From Roseovarius nitratireducens (lineage in GTDB: Bacteria; Pseudomonadota; Alphaproteobacteria; Rhodobacterales; Rhodobacteraceae), in NCBI RefSeq assembly GCF_002925845.1, contig NZ_PDNI01000036.1, forward strand, positions 141,734-205,733: DNA of 64,000 bases, in the 5' to 3' direction. The position numbers and the translations under genes were made by a program. This document shows, one piece after another, positions 41,105 through 50,053 of this stretch. The stretch's first letter is position 1. Each line of letters opens with the position of its first letter. The notes under the pieces are model-generated. The model did not search any database. It had not been told where the DNA came from and was given only the letters and a program-made list of their open reading frames with translations.

Positions 41105-41207
41105 AGCGTGTCGCTCAAAAGTGGGAACCGGTTTTGAGCTTCTCGGACACGCGAAATCAATGAGTTGGAGCGGTTGCGTGAATGCGAATGAACGCGACAC
41201 GCTCTAG
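41101..41207. repeat. 107-bp palindromic intergenic element with 14-bp terminal inverted repeats
   Basis: Perfect ends CTAGAGCGTGTCGC (41101-41114) and GCGACACGCTCTAG (41194-41207) flank a core with GTGGGAACCGGTTTTGAG. The core resembles an element widespread in Rhizobiales and Rhodobacterales (AAAAGTGGGAACCGGTTTT, from memory). The TAG of the preceding gene is inside the left end, so the element provides that stop codon. It lies 284 bp before pstS. From 41208 to 41390 I see no gene; a 65-codon reverse frame at 41233 has no support. Confidence 0.85.
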
Positions 41208-41390
41208 GCACCGGTAACAGGGCATTACCTCCTCACGATCCGAGGCATATCCGGGGTTGATGCGCTCCGCGACTCCGTGTGTCATGGCCCGCGTTCGGCG
41301 ACTCAAGATAGCACCGTCGTCCATGGGTTGGCGCTTGACCTCGGAGAAGCAACTTCACACGTCGCGTAAAGAAGTCGCGGTAGATGCCGT

Positions 41391-41412
41391 GCTTCATGTA
41401 AATGTTACAAAA
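41391..41412 (+). promoter_or_regulatory. Candidate PHO box upstream of pstS
   Basis: Two adjacent 11-bp units, GCTTCATGTAA and ATGTTACAAAA, resemble the CTGTCATAAAT repeats bound by PhoB; the second matches at 8 of 11 positions and the first weakly. Position (77 bases before pstS) and context make sense. The match is too weak to be sure. Confidence 0.35.
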
Positions 41413-41488
41413 GCGTAGCACTGATGTCACCCGAGACGCCTATCCGACGCGTGGTTGTCCAAACCTAAACCTGACAGCAGGAGCTATC

Positions 41489-42526
41489 ATGTCCTACACC
41501 AAACTTTCCGTCTCGGCCCTGGCGCTCGCCGCCATGTCCGCGACCACGGCCGCCGCGCGCGACCAGATCAGCATCGTCGGTTCGTCCACCGTGTTCCCCT
41601 ACACGCAGGCCGTGGCCGAGCAATTCGCCAACACCACCGGCGCGCCGTCGCCGATCGTGGAATCCACCGGCACCGGCGGCGGGATGCAGATATTCTGCGA
41701 AGGCATCGGCGAAAGCCATCCCGACCTGACCGGCGCCTCGCGCGCGATGAAGGCCTCGGAATGGGCCAAGTGCGTCGAGAACGGCGTGACCGACGTCACC
41801 GAGGCGATGATCGGCTATGACGGCCTGTCGATGGCCGTGTCGCGCGACAACGATTTTGCATGGGACCTGTCGCTCGAGGAAGTCTACCTTGCGCTGGGCG
41901 CCGAGGTTCCGGTCGATGGCGAGTGGGTCGCCAACCCCTACACCAAGTGGTCGGAAATCAACGCCGACCTGCCCGACACCGAGATCCTCGTGCTCGGACC
42001 GCCGCCGACCTCGGGCACCCGCGACGCCTTCGTCGAACTGGCGATGCGCGAGGGCTGCAAGGAGACCGATTACGTCGCGAATGGCGACTTCGACAAGAAA
42101 TGGGTCAAGGAAAACTGCTCGCGCATGCGTACCGACGGCCCCTTCATCGAAGCTGGCGAGAACGACAACCTGATCGTGCAGCGCCTCGATTCGGACCCGA
42201 ACGCGCTGGGCATCTTCGGCTACTCGTTCCTGTTCGAGAACATGGACAAGCTCAAGGGCGTGAACATCGCCGGCGTCCAGCCCACCGCCGACACCATCGG
42301 CGACTTCTCCTACCCGATCTCGCGCCCGCTGTTCTTCTACGTCAAGAACGCGCATCGTGGCGTGATCCCGAACTTCCAGGAGTTCGTCGAGGAGTACATG
42401 TCCGAGGACGCGATGGCCCCCGGCGGCTATCTCGAGGAGCGCGGCATGGTCACCCTGCCCGACGATCTGCGCGCCAAGACCCAGGACGACGTCATCAACG
42501 GTGCCTCCATGGAACCCAAGAGCTGA
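41489..42526 (+). CDS. pstS: Phosphate ABC transporter, periplasmic binding protein
   Basis: This 345-residue periplasmic phosphate-binding protein has a signal peptide (MSYTKLSVSALALAAMSATTAAA, about 23 residues). The mature protein opens RDQISIVGSSTVFPYTQAVAEQF, the PstS phosphate-site motif (GSSTVFP), with TGTGGGMQIFC and ALGIFGYSFLFEN downstream. The start at 41489 follows CAGGAG. The in-frame ATG 29 codons earlier is rejected. A hairpin between pstS and pstC would favour PstS over the other subunits. Two cysteines (CEGIGESHPDLTGASRAMKASEWAKC) suggest a disulfide. Confidence 0.96.
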   Translation: MSYTKLSVSALALAAMSATTAAARDQISIVGSSTVFPYTQAVAEQFANTTGAPSPIVESTGTGGGMQIFCEGIGESHPDLTGASRAMKASEWAKCVENGVTDVTEAMIGYDGLSMAVSRDNDFAWDLSLEEVYLALGAEVPVDGEWVANPYTKWSEINADLPDTEILVLGPPPTSGTRDAFVELAMREGCKETDYVANGDFDKKWVKENCSRMRTDGPFIEAGENDNLIVQRLDSDPNALGIFGYSFLFENMDKLKGVNIAGVQPTADTIGDFSYPISRPLFFYVKNAHRGVIPNFQEFVEEYMSEDAMAPGGYLEERGMVTLPDDLRAKTQDDVINGASMEPKS

Positions 42527-42568
42527 TACGGCTATAGTCCCGACCGGGCACGGTACGCCGCGCCTTCC

Positions 42569-42598
42569 CGACGCCCCCTCTCGCAGTGGCGGGGGCGT
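42569..42598 (+). terminator. Partial terminator (attenuating hairpin) between pstS and pstC
   Basis: A perfect 9-bp stem GACGCCCCC / GGGGGCGTC with a 12-base loop has no T tract. It lies 42 bases after the pstS stop. It could lower expression of pstCAB relative to pstS, or protect pstS mRNA. Confidence 0.65.
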
Positions 42599-42624
42599 CA
42601 TTACTTGAAACGGCAGGCATTCCC

Positions 42625-44001
42625 ATGACGCTCATCGCCTTTCTGATCCTGTTCGTCGCCGTGGTGATCGGATACGTTCTCAATCTGCGCGCGGCGCGCA
42701 CCCTCCGCGCCGGCGGCACAGCGATGCATTCGCTCGACGGGTTCCACGGCGGATATGCCGCACTGTCGGTTCTCATCCCGACCTTCTTTCTCATCGTGCT
42801 GTGGCTGCTGTTCCAGGGAACGGTGATCGAGATGCTGCTCAAGGGGGGGCTGCCCTCGGGGCAGCTCGATGGCCTCGGAACCGGCGAAATTCAGTTGATC
42901 ATGGCCGAGATCCGCTCCATCGCGGGCGGCCGCATCTTCGGTGAGCCCGAGCAATGGAAGCTCGACGCCGCCGAGCGTCTCGTGTCGCTGCGCGCGACCT
43001 CGGGGATGCTTCTGGTCGCCGTCACCGCGGCGCTGGCGGCGCTGCTTCTCTACCGCGCACGTCGCCGCGTGTCCGCCGGTTTCCGGGCGCGGCAGGGCAC
43101 CGAGGGCATGGTGCATGGCCTGATGGTGGCCTGCGCCACGGTGGCGATTTTCGTGACCATCGGCATCGTCGCGTCGCTCCTGTTCGAGACGATCCGTTTC
43201 TTCAACATGGTCCCCTTTTGGGATTTCGTGCTCGGCACATCGTGGGAGCCGCAGATCCCGCTGCGCGAGGACCAGATCGCGGCAGAAGGCGCCTTTGGCA
43301 TGTTGCCGGTGTTTCTCGGCACGCTCGTCATCGCCACGGTCGCCATGGTGGTGGCCACGCCCATCGGCCTCCTGTCGGCCATCTACCTGCATGAATTCGC
43401 CTCGCACCGGGTGCGTTCGGTGGTCAAACCGGTGCTCGAGATTCTCGCCGGCGTGCCGACGGTGGTCTACGGCTTTTTCGCCATTCTCGTAATTGCCCCC
43501 GCGATTCGCTCTTTTGGTAGCGATCTGGGCCTGCCCATCGCGCCCAACACCGCGCTGGCGGCGGGCAGTGTCATGGGCATCATGCTGATCCCGTTCATCT
43601 CGTCCTTTGCCGACGACGCGCTGGGCGCGGTGCCGCGCAGCCTGCGCGACGGATCGCTCGCAGTCGGCGCCACCTCGGCCGAGACCGTTCTCAAGGTGCT
43701 CTTTCCCGCGGCGATCCCGGGCATCGTGGGGGGCATCCTGCTGGCGGTGAGCCGCGCCATCGGCGAGACGATGATCGTCGTGATGGCCGCCGGTCTCATC
43801 GCCAAGATGACGATCAACCCGCTTGACAGCGTGACCACCGTCACCGTGCAGATCGTGACCCTGCTGATCGGCGACACCGCGTTCGACAGCCCCAAGACCC
43901 TCGCGGCCTTTGCGCTCGGTATGGTGCTGTTCCTGATGACGCTGGTGATCAACGTCGCCGCCCTGCGCATCGTGCGCAAATACCGTGAAATCTACGACTA
44001 G
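42625..44001 (+). CDS. pstC: Phosphate ABC transporter permease PstC
   Basis: This 458-residue permease has a long N-terminal extension with three early hydrophobic segments, then the MetI-like core with about six helices. Signature: GVPTVVYGFFAIL and the EAA-like LAVGATSAETVLKVLFPAAIPGIVGGILL (about residues 345-375). Long forms of PstC with an extra N-terminal module are normal in alphaproteobacteria. I chose ATG 42625; the ATG 39 bases upstream has no site. It is 98 bp after pstS, interrupted by a hairpin. Confidence 0.94.
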   Translation: MTLIAFLILFVAVVIGYVLNLRAARTLRAGGTAMHSLDGFHGGYAALSVLIPTFFLIVLWLLFQGTVIEMLLKGGLPSGQLDGLGTGEIQLIMAEIRSIAGGRIFGEPEQWKLDAAERLVSLRATSGMLLVAVTAALAALLLYRARRRVSAGFRARQGTEGMVHGLMVACATVAIFVTIGIVASLLFETIRFFNMVPFWDFVLGTSWEPQIPLREDQIAAEGAFGMLPVFLGTLVIATVAMVVATPIGLLSAIYLHEFASHRVRSVVKPVLEILAGVPTVVYGFFAILVIAPAIRSFGSDLGLPIAPNTALAAGSVMGIMLIPFISSFADDALGAVPRSLRDGSLAVGATSAETVLKVLFPAAIPGIVGGILLAVSRAIGETMIVVMAAGLIAKMTINPLDSVTTVTVQIVTLLIGDTAFDSPKTLAAFALGMVLFLMTLVINVAALRIVRKYREIYD

Positions 44002-44006
44002 GACCC

Positions 44007-45299
44007 ATGGCCATGACCGACGCGACCACGGACAAGTTCGACTGGACGGCCCCCGCCTTCCAGGCCGGTCTGCGCAAGCGCAAGCGCAGCGAATTGTGGC
44101 TCAAATCCCTCGGGCTGGGGGCGATCTCGATCGCCTTCGCGATGCTGCTTCTGCTGATCGGCTCGTTGATATCGACCGGGTATCACGCCTTCACCCAGAC
44201 CCATCTGAAAATCGAGGTGGAGCTTGATCCCGACCTAATCCGCGCGGACGCGCCCGAACGCGGCAATTACCGCCAGATCCTGACGAACACGATGCAGTCG
44301 CTATTCCCCGATGTCCCCGATGATCGCGCCGAGTTGCGCAAGCTGACGAGCATCCTGTCCAACGGCGCGCAGTTCATGATCCGCGACATGGTTGTCGCCG
44401 ATCCCGGCCTGATCGGCGAGACGGTGAGCGTGACCGTCCCGCTCTCGGATCCCTATGATCAGCTCAACAAGGGGCTGATCGACCCCGACACCCCCGAGGA
44501 GAACCGCCGCCTCAAGGATGACGAGATTGCAAATTTCAATCGGCTCGCCGAGGCGGAGGTGGTCTCCGAGCCATTAAACTGGGGACTGATCACCAACGCC
44601 GATTCGCGCTTTCCGGAACTGGCGGGGCTCAAGGGCGCGATCATCGGCTCGGCCTACGCGCTGCTGGTGTGTTTCCTGCTCGCCTTCCCCGTGGGCATTG
44701 GCGCGGCGATCTATCTAGAGGAGTTCGCACCCAAGAATCGCGTCTCGGATCTCATCGAGATCAACATCAACAACCTCGCTGCGGTGCCGTCGGTGGTATT
44801 CGGCCTGCTGGGTCTCGCGGTGTTCATCGGCTGGTTCGGGATGCCGCGCTCGGTGCCCTTCGTGGGCGGGCTGACGCTGGCGCTGATGACCCTGCCGACG
44901 ATCATCATCGCCACCCGCGCAGCACTCAAGGCCGTGCCCCCCTCGATCCGCGAGGCGGCGCTGGGCGTGGGGGCGTCCAAGCAACAGGTGGTGTTCGGCC
45001 ATGTGCTGCCGCTCGCCATGCCGGGCATCCTGACCGGCACGATCATCGGGCTGGCACAGGCGCTGGGCGAAACCGCGCCGCTCTTGCTGATCGGAATGAA
45101 TGCCTTCATCACCTCGGCACCCTCGACGCCTTTCGACAGCGCCACCGCCCTGCCCACTCAGATTTTCATCTGGGCCGACAGCCCGGAACGGGGCTTCGTC
45201 AGCCGCACCTCGGCCGCGATCCTGGTCTTGCTGACCTTCCTCATCACGATGAACGCCATCGCCATCTTCCTGCGCCATAAATTCGAGCGGAAATGGTAG
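44007..45299 (+). CDS. pstA: Phosphate ABC transporter permease PstA
   Basis: This 430-residue permease has a first helix at about residues 33-56, then a periplasmic-type insert of about 150 residues ([20 protein letters not shown]...), then the MetI core. The core carries [39 protein letters not shown] and the loop [29 protein letters not shown]. Such inserts occur in alphaproteobacterial PstA. It is 5 bases after pstC and 16 bases before pstB, so they are one operon. Confidence 0.94.
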   Translation: MAMTDATTDKFDWTAPAFQAGLRKRKRSELWLKSLGLGAISIAFAMLLLLIGSLISTGYHAFTQTHLKIEVELDPDLIRADAPERGNYRQILTNTMQSLFPDVPDDRAELRKLTSILSNGAQFMIRDMVVADPGLIGETVSVTVPLSDPYDQLNKGLIDPDTPEENRRLKDDEIANFNRLAEAEVVSEPLNWGLITNADSRFPELAGLKGAIIGSAYALLVCFLLAFPVGIGAAIYLEEFAPKNRVSDLIEININNLAAVPSVVFGLLGLAVFIGWFGMPRSVPFVGGLTLALMTLPTIIIATRAALKAVPPSIREAALGVGASKQQVVFGHVLPLAMPGILTGTIIGLAQALGETAPLLLIGMNAFITSAPSTPFDSATALPTQIFIWADSPERGFVSRTSAAILVLLTFLITMNAIAIFLRHKFERKW

Positions 45300-45315
45300 A
45301 AAGGACCGAGAAAAG

Positions 45316-46113
45316 ATGTATGACGTGACAAAACCGGAGCACGACGTGGACCAGGCCGAAACCAAGATATCCGCGAGAGACGTGCAGGTCTATTATGGCG
45401 ACACGCACGCCATAAAGGATGTCAACGTGGATATCGCGGACAAGACCGTGACCTCGTTCATCGGCCCCTCGGGCTGCGGCAAATCCACCTTCCTGCGCTG
45501 CATCAACCGCATGAACGACACGATCGACATCTGCCGCGTGGAGGGCGAGATCAGGATCGACGGGCAGGACATCTATGCGCCCTCCGTCGACCCGGTGCAG
45601 TTGCGCGCCAAGGTGGGGATGGTGTTTCAGAAGCCCAACCCGTTCCCCAAGTCGATCTATGACAACGTGGCCTACGGCCCCAAGATCCACGGCATGACCC
45701 GCAACAAGGCCGAGCTTGACGAGGTGGTGGAAACCGCCCTGCGCGGCGCGGGGCTCTGGGATGAGGTCAAGGACCGGCTCGACACCCCCGGTACCGGGCT
45801 ATCGGGCGGCCAGCAGCAGCGGCTCTGCATCGCGCGCGCCGTGGCCACGCAACCCGAGGTCCTGCTGATGGACGAGCCGTGCTCGGCGCTCGACCCGATC
45901 GCGACCGCCCTGATCGAGGACCTGATCGACGGGCTAAAGAAGCAGTTTTCCGTGGTGATCGTCACTCACTCGATGCAGCAGGCGGCGCGTATCAGCCAGA
46001 AGACCGCGTTCTTCCACCTCGGCAACCTGGTGGAATATGGCGATACCGACATGATCTTTACCAACCCGCAGGATGAGCGGACGGAGAACTACATCACCGG
46101 GCGCACCGGCTGA
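45316..46113 (+). CDS. pstB: Phosphate ABC transporter ATP-binding protein
   Basis: This 265-residue ATPase powers PstSCA. Walker [20 protein letters not shown] (about residues 52-70), signature [14 protein letters not shown] (about 162-175) and Walker [14 protein letters not shown] (about 183-195) are complete. Length fits. It is the last gene of pstSCAB. phoU and phoB, which often follow, are absent; the next gene is on the other strand after a hairpin. Confidence 0.96.
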   Translation: MYDVTKPEHDVDQAETKISARDVQVYYGDTHAIKDVNVDIADKTVTSFIGPSGCGKSTFLRCINRMNDTIDICRVEGEIRIDGQDIYAPSVDPVQLRAKVGMVFQKPNPFPKSIYDNVAYGPKIHGMTRNKAELDEVVETALRGAGLWDEVKDRLDTPGTGLSGGQQQRLCIARAVATQPEVLLMDEPCSALDPIATALIEDLIDGLKKQFSVVIVTHSMQQAARISQKTAFFHLGNLVEYGDTDMIFTNPQDERTENYITGRTG

Positions 46114-46119
46114 GGCGTG

Positions 46120-46145
46120 GCCCCGCGCGACCAATCGCACGGGGC
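46120..46145. terminator. Bidirectional hairpin between pstB and ridA
   Basis: Arms GCCCCGCGCGA and TCGCACGGGGC pair at 10 of 11 positions around a CCAA loop. It sits between the convergent pstB and the ridA-type gene. Confidence 0.6.
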
Positions 46146-46152
46146 AGGGGGC

Positions 46153-46503
46153 TCATCCCTGCGCGGCGGTAACGATCAGTTCCACCTTGTACGCGGGCGT
46201 GGCGAGCTTTGCCTCTCCACAGGCGCGGGCAGGGGCGTGGCCCTCCGGCACCCAGGCATCCCAAACCGCGTTCATCTCTGCGAAATCGGCCATGTCGGCG
46301 AGCCAGATCACGCATTGCAGGATGCGCGTGGCGTCCGATCCGGCCTCGGCCAGAAGTGTCTCGACCTTCTCGAGGCAGGTGCGGGTCTGGTCGGCGACGC
46401 TGTCACCCGGGTTGCCGACCTGCCCGGCTAGGTAGATGGTGCCGTTATGGGTGACGATCTGGCTCATGCGTTGGCCGGTGTCGTGGCGGGTGATGTCGCT
46501 CAT
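46153..46503 (-). CDS. RidA/YjgF family protein
   Basis: This 116-residue protein has the RidA fold. Members deaminate reactive enamine/imine intermediates; conserved residues are [29 protein letters not shown], the Arg in [22 protein letters not shown] and the C-terminal Glu of VELI. It is the last gene of the ten-gene operon, next to a DAO-type oxidase that would make imines, so removal of an imine product is a consistent role. It could also be a specific hydrolase. The start at 46503 gives the normal N-terminus. Confidence 0.9.
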   Translation of the reverse strand: MSDITRHDTGQRMSQIVTHNGTIYLAGQVGNPGDSVADQTRTCLEKVETLLAEAGSDATRILQCVIWLADMADFAEMNAVWDAWVPEGHAPARACGEAKLATPAYKVELIVTAAQG

Positions 46504-46524
46504 GGAATGTGCCTTTCGGTTGGA

Positions 46525-47619
46525 TCAGATGAGGCGGTCGGGCGCGAGCGCGGCGCGGGTGGCCGCGTCGATTTCCGGTGTACGACCGGTCAACCGTGCC
46601 GCGCTCAATCGCGATAGCGCGGGCGCGGTCTGAACGCCATAGCCACCCTGACCAGCCAGCCAGAAAAAGCCATGTGTGCGTGGATCGAAGCCTGCCACCG
46701 GCGTGCGGTCGGGGGCAAAGGTGCGCAGCCCCGCCCAGCTATGTTCCAGCCGCGTGACCTCGTGCGTCACCGCCTGCTCGAACCGGTGCAGCCCCTCGGC
46801 GAGCACCATGTCCTCTGGCCAGGCGTCATGTGGGTCCACGGGGTCCTCGTCGGCGGGGGAGACCATCAGCTTGCCTGCTTCGGGTTTGGCATACCATGTC
46901 TCGGCGATAGAGCCGAAGATCGGCCAATGCTCGGTGTCGTGGCCCTCGGGGGCCGGAATGATTGCGGCGGAGCGGCGATAGGGTTGCAGGCCGAGGCGCG
47001 GCAGACCGGCCATCGCGGCAATCTCGTCTGCCCATGCGCCAGCCGCGTTGACGATGGTGGGCGCGGTGAAGGTGCCCTTTGCCGTCTCTACTCGCCATTG
47101 CCCGGCCTCATGGCGCAGCGCCTGCACAGCCGCACCGGTGACGATCCGCCCGCCGCGGGCGCGTAGCATCCGCGCATAGCCTTGCAACAGCAGGTCTACG
47201 TCGATCCCGCGCGCGTTGCGCTCGATCATCGCGCCCGCGATTCGCTCGGGGCGCAGGATGGGGACGATCTCGGCTGCCTCCTTGCCGGTTAGCCGCTCCA
47301 CCCCCACCGCGCCATCGAGATAAGCGTCGAGCACCGGCAGTTCTTCTTCGGAGGCGACCATCAGCTCGCCGCGCGGGCTGAGGATCGGCTTGTCGCTGAT
47401 CTCGCCGGGTTGCTCGAAAATCGGCTCTGCCACGGCGTTCAAGGCCCTCAGCGTGGCGTTGCCGTAATTGCGGATGAAGATCGCCGCCGAGCGACCCGTC
47501 GCGTGATAGCCGATCTGCGGTTCGCTCTCCAGCACGGTGACGCTGGCCCCCGCGCGGGCGCATTCGGCCGCCGCGCTGATACCTGCGATGCCGCCGCCGA
47601 TGACGAGGATATCGGTCAT
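46525..47619 (-). CDS. FAD-dependent amine/amino-acid oxidoreductase (DAO family)
   Basis: This 364-residue flavoprotein has the dinucleotide fold DILVIGGGIAGISAAAECARAGASVTVLE (residues 3-31), ATGRSAAIFIRNYG for FAD and the DAO C-terminal FFWLAGQGGYGVQTAPALSRL. Relatives include gamma-glutamylputrescine oxidase and glycine oxidase. The start at 47619 is shared with the HDAC-type gene's stop (ATGA overlap). A longer 583-residue frame runs antisense into that gene and is rejected. It would oxidise an amine or amino acid to an imine, and RidA and the aminotransferase follow in the same operon. Confidence 0.88.
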   Translation of the reverse strand: MTDILVIGGGIAGISAAAECARAGASVTVLESEPQIGYHATGRSAAIFIRNYGNATLRALNAVAEPIFEQPGEISDKPILSPRGELMVASEEELPVLDAYLDGAVGVERLTGKEAAEIVPILRPERIAGAMIERNARGIDVDLLLQGYARMLRARGGRIVTGAAVQALRHEAGQWRVETAKGTFTAPTIVNAAGAWADEIAAMAGLPRLGLQPYRRSAAIIPAPEGHDTEHWPIFGSIAETWYAKPEAGKLMVSPADEDPVDPHDAWPEDMVLAEGLHRFEQAVTHEVTRLEHSWAGLRTFAPDRTPVAGFDPRTHGFFWLAGQGGYGVQTAPALSRLSAARLTGRTPEIDAATRAALAPDRLI

Positions 47620-48644
47620 GCCTGCGCCCCCTCGAACCCGGTGAGGGTGGCGGTGAGGTTCTGGCCCAGCTCCTCGCAGAGATAGCCGCCCTCCTGCACG
47701 AAGAGCGTGGGCAGCCCCAGCTCTGCTATGGCGGCGCCGATGCGGGTGAAGCCGGGGGTGGTGATGGCAAGCCCCTGGAACGGATCGCCCTCGTAGGCGT
47801 CGAGGCCAAGTGCCACGACCACGGCATCGGCACCGAAATTGGTGATGCGTTCGAGGGCCCTGTCGAGGGTCTTTAGGTAGTCGTCGTCGCTGGTCTTGCG
47901 TGGCAGCGGCAGGTTGAGGTTGTAGCCGGTGCCGCGGCCCTCTCCGCGTTCCTGCGCATGGCCCCAAAAGAACGGGTAAAAGCGTTCGGGATCGGCATGG
48001 ATCGAGATGGTCAGCACATCGTCGCGGTCGTAGAAGATGCCCTGCGTGCCATTGCCGTGATGCACATCGACGTCGAGAATGGCGGGGCGCAGGCCGGCCA
48101 TACGCAACCGTTCGGCGGCGATGGCGGCGTTGTTCAGAAAACAGAACCCCCCCGCCAGATCGGCGAAGGCATGGTGCCCCGGCGGGCGGCAGAGGGCATA
48201 GGCGGCGCGCGCGCCCTGCTCCAGCAGATCGGCCCCGGTCACGGCCACCTGTGCCGACCAATAGGCGGCCTCCCATGTGCCTGCGCCGATGGGGCAGGCC
48301 GTATCGGCCTGGTGATAGCCTGCCTGCCCCACGGCGGATTTGGGGTAGCCATCGGTGCGCGTGGCGGGGTGGATATTGGGGATCACCTCTGGCCCGCCGC
48401 CGTCGATCCGCTGCCAGCGGGTGTGAATGTTGTGCAGGAAGGTGACATACTCTGGCGTATGCACCGCGGCAACCGGGCCAAGCCCGGCCTCACGAGGCGC
48501 AATGAGGTCGCAGCCCGCAGCGCGCGCACCATGCGTCAGCCTCGCGATGCGCTCGGGCTGTTCGGGGCTGGGCTGGATGACGCCATTGGCCATGAAATGC
48601 TTGGGGTCATGCTTCCACTGGCGGTCGTCGAAAATGGCCTTCAT
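47616..48644 (-). CDS. Acetylpolyamine amidohydrolase-like protein (histone deacetylase family)
   Basis: This 342-residue zinc hydrolase has the family's catalytic set: RPPGHHA (His pair, residues about 154-160), DVDVHHGNGTQ (zinc Asp and His, about 191-201), and GLDAYEGDPFQG (second zinc Asp). Its N-terminus MKAIFDDRQWKHDPKHFM matches the acetylpolyamine amidohydrolase branch more than lysine deacetylases. It would release acetate from acetylated amines such as acetylputrescine. It overlaps GNAT (ATGA) and the DAO gene (ATGA), so all three are coupled. Confidence 0.9.
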   Translation of the reverse strand: MKAIFDDRQWKHDPKHFMANGVIQPSPEQPERIARLTHGARAAGCDLIAPREAGLGPVAAVHTPEYVTFLHNIHTRWQRIDGGGPEVIPNIHPATRTDGYPKSAVGQAGYHQADTACPIGAGTWEAAYWSAQVAVTGADLLEQGARAAYALCRPPGHHAFADLAGGFCFLNNAAIAAERLRMAGLRPAILDVDVHHGNGTQGIFYDRDDVLTISIHADPERFYPFFWGHAQERGEGRGTGYNLNLPLPRKTSDDDYLKTLDRALERITNFGADAVVVALGLDAYEGDPFQGLAITTPGFTRIGAAIAELGLPTLFVQEGGYLCEELGQNLTATLTGFEGAQA

Positions 48645-49123
48645 CTGCCCTCTCCCTTCAGTCTTTCAAACCCTGCCTGTGACAGGCGCATCTGTGTCAC
48701 GCTCTCCTGCGGTGCAAAGCCCAGACGCTCGTAGAACCGGCGCGCGGCGGTACTGTGGCCGTAGACTGCCAGCGTCATCCATTCGGCCTGCCACAGCTTC
48801 CCGGCCCGCCGCGCGATCTCGGCCAGAACACTCTGCCCGACCCCCTGTCCGCGCGTCGCGCCATCGACCCACAGGTCCGAGACATAGACCCCCGCCGCCC
48901 CCCGCGCCGTGGAAAAGACCGGGCTGTAGAGCGCCGCTCCGACCACGTCACCATCCCAGGCCAGAAGCCCGTAAGCCGCCGGAGTAGTGCCGGTCAGTGC
49001 CGCGCGCAAGGCGTCGAGCCCGGCCTCGTGCGTGTCCCCCAGGTCATGGCTCAGCGCACGCAGGGCGCGGTCCAGAAGAACCACGTCCGCCTCCGTCGTG
49101 ACCGTGCGAAACTCCGTCATCAT
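48641..49123 (-). CDS. GNAT family N-acetyltransferase
   Basis: This 160-residue protein has the GNAT acetyl-CoA site: VYVSDLWVDGATRGQGVGQSVLAEIARRA (about residues 79-107, with R-x2-GQGVG). The C-terminal helix is YGHSTAARRFYERLGF. The substrate is probably an amine, given that the next gene is an acetylpolyamine amidohydrolase-like protein; the pair would make and break the same bond. ATG at 49123 or one codon in are both possible (MM start). It ends by overlapping the deacetylase start. Confidence 0.88.
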   Translation of the reverse strand: MMTEFRTVTTEADVVLLDRALRALSHDLGDTHEAGLDALRAALTGTTPAAYGLLAWDGDVVGAALYSPVFSTARGAAGVYVSDLWVDGATRGQGVGQSVLAEIARRAGKLWQAEWMTLAVYGHSTAARRFYERLGFAPQESVTQMRLSQAGFERLKGEGR

Positions 49124-49126
49124 GAC

Positions 49127-50053
49127 CTAGATCGCGGTCCGGTCCGCGCCCTTGAGTGCAAGCAGGCGGCGCGCGCCGTCGGCATCCACCACCTCGCGCC
49201 CCATTGCTTCGACGATGCCGCGCACCTTGGCGACCTGTTCGGCGTTCGACCGCGCCAGCGTGCCGCGCGCAATCGTCAGGCTGTCCTCCAGCCCCACGCG
49301 CACATGCCCGCCCATCGCAGCCGCCTGCGCTGCCATCGGCATCTGGTGTCGCCCTGCGGCCAGCACCGAGAACATGTAGTCATCGCCGAACAGCTTGTCC
49401 GCGATGCGCACCATGTGCGTGAGGTTCTCCGGGTCCGGCCCCATGCCGCCCAGTACACCAAACACGAACTGGATGAAGAACGGCGCCTCGATCAGGCCTC
49501 GATCCGCGAAATGGCGCAGCATGTAAAGATGGCCAAGGTCATAGCATTCGAACTCGAATCGTGCGCCGCGCTCTTGCCCCAGCTCCGTCAGGATGCGGGC
49601 GATGTCGCGTGGGGTGTTCTTGAACACAAGGTCATCGGAGCCTTCGAGGAACGGCTTTTCCCAGTCATGCCGCCAGTCGGTGATGCGCTCGGCCATCGGG
49701 TAGAGGGCGAAGTTCATCGTTCCCATGTTGAGCGAGGCCATTTCCGGCGCGGCCTCCTTGGGCGCGGCGAGGCGTTCGTCGAGGCTCATCACCGCGCTGC
49801 CCCCGGTGGAGAGGTTGAGCACCGCGTCGCAGCCCTGTTTCAGGCGCGGCAGGAAGGCACGAAAATGCTCCGGATCGGCAGAGGGTTGGCCCGTTGCGGG
49901 GTCGCGCGCGTGCAGGTGCAGGATCGCCGCGCCCGCCTCCGCCGCCTCTACACCCGCCGTTGCGATGTCATCGGCGGTTATCGGCAGATGCGGCGACATC
50001 GACGGCGTGTGGATCGAGCCGGTGAGCGCGCAGGTGATGATGATTTCGCGCAT
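49127..50053 (-). CDS. BKACE (DUF849) beta-keto acid cleavage enzyme
   Basis: This 308-residue enzyme of the 3-keto-5-aminohexanoate cleavage family condenses a beta-keto acid with acetyl-CoA, giving acetoacetate and a CoA ester. Metal ligands: HLHARDP (His pair, about residues 46-48). Other family segments are IIITCALTGSIHTPSMSPHLP, NLSTGG, NMGTMNFALYP, FECYDLGHLYML and GGHVRVGLEDSL. BKACE substrates vary, and the aminotransferase next to it would provide the keto acid. It overlaps the aminotransferase (TAATG). Confidence 0.92.
   Translation of the reverse strand: MREIIITCALTGSIHTPSMSPHLPITADDIATAGVEAAEAGAAILHLHARDPATGQPSADPEHFRAFLPRLKQGCDAVLNLSTGGSAVMSLDERLAAPKEAAPEMASLNMGTMNFALYPMAERITDWRHDWEKPFLEGSDDLVFKNTPRDIARILTELGQERGARFEFECYDLGHLYMLRHFADRGLIEAPFFIQFVFGVLGGMGPDPENLTHMVRIADKLFGDDYMFSVLAAGRHQMPMAAQAAAMGGHVRVGLEDSLTIARGTLARSNAEQVAKVRGIVEAMGREVVDADGARRLLALKGADRTAI

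Noticed and set aside
41233-41430. 65-residue reverse frame before pstS
   Set aside because: It has no recognised family or strong ribosome-binding site and overlaps the pstS regulatory region.
46525-48276. 583-residue extension of the DAO oxidase
   Set aside because: The extra 219 residues are antisense-frame sequence overlapping the deacetylase gene. The flavin-fold N-terminus begins at 47619.
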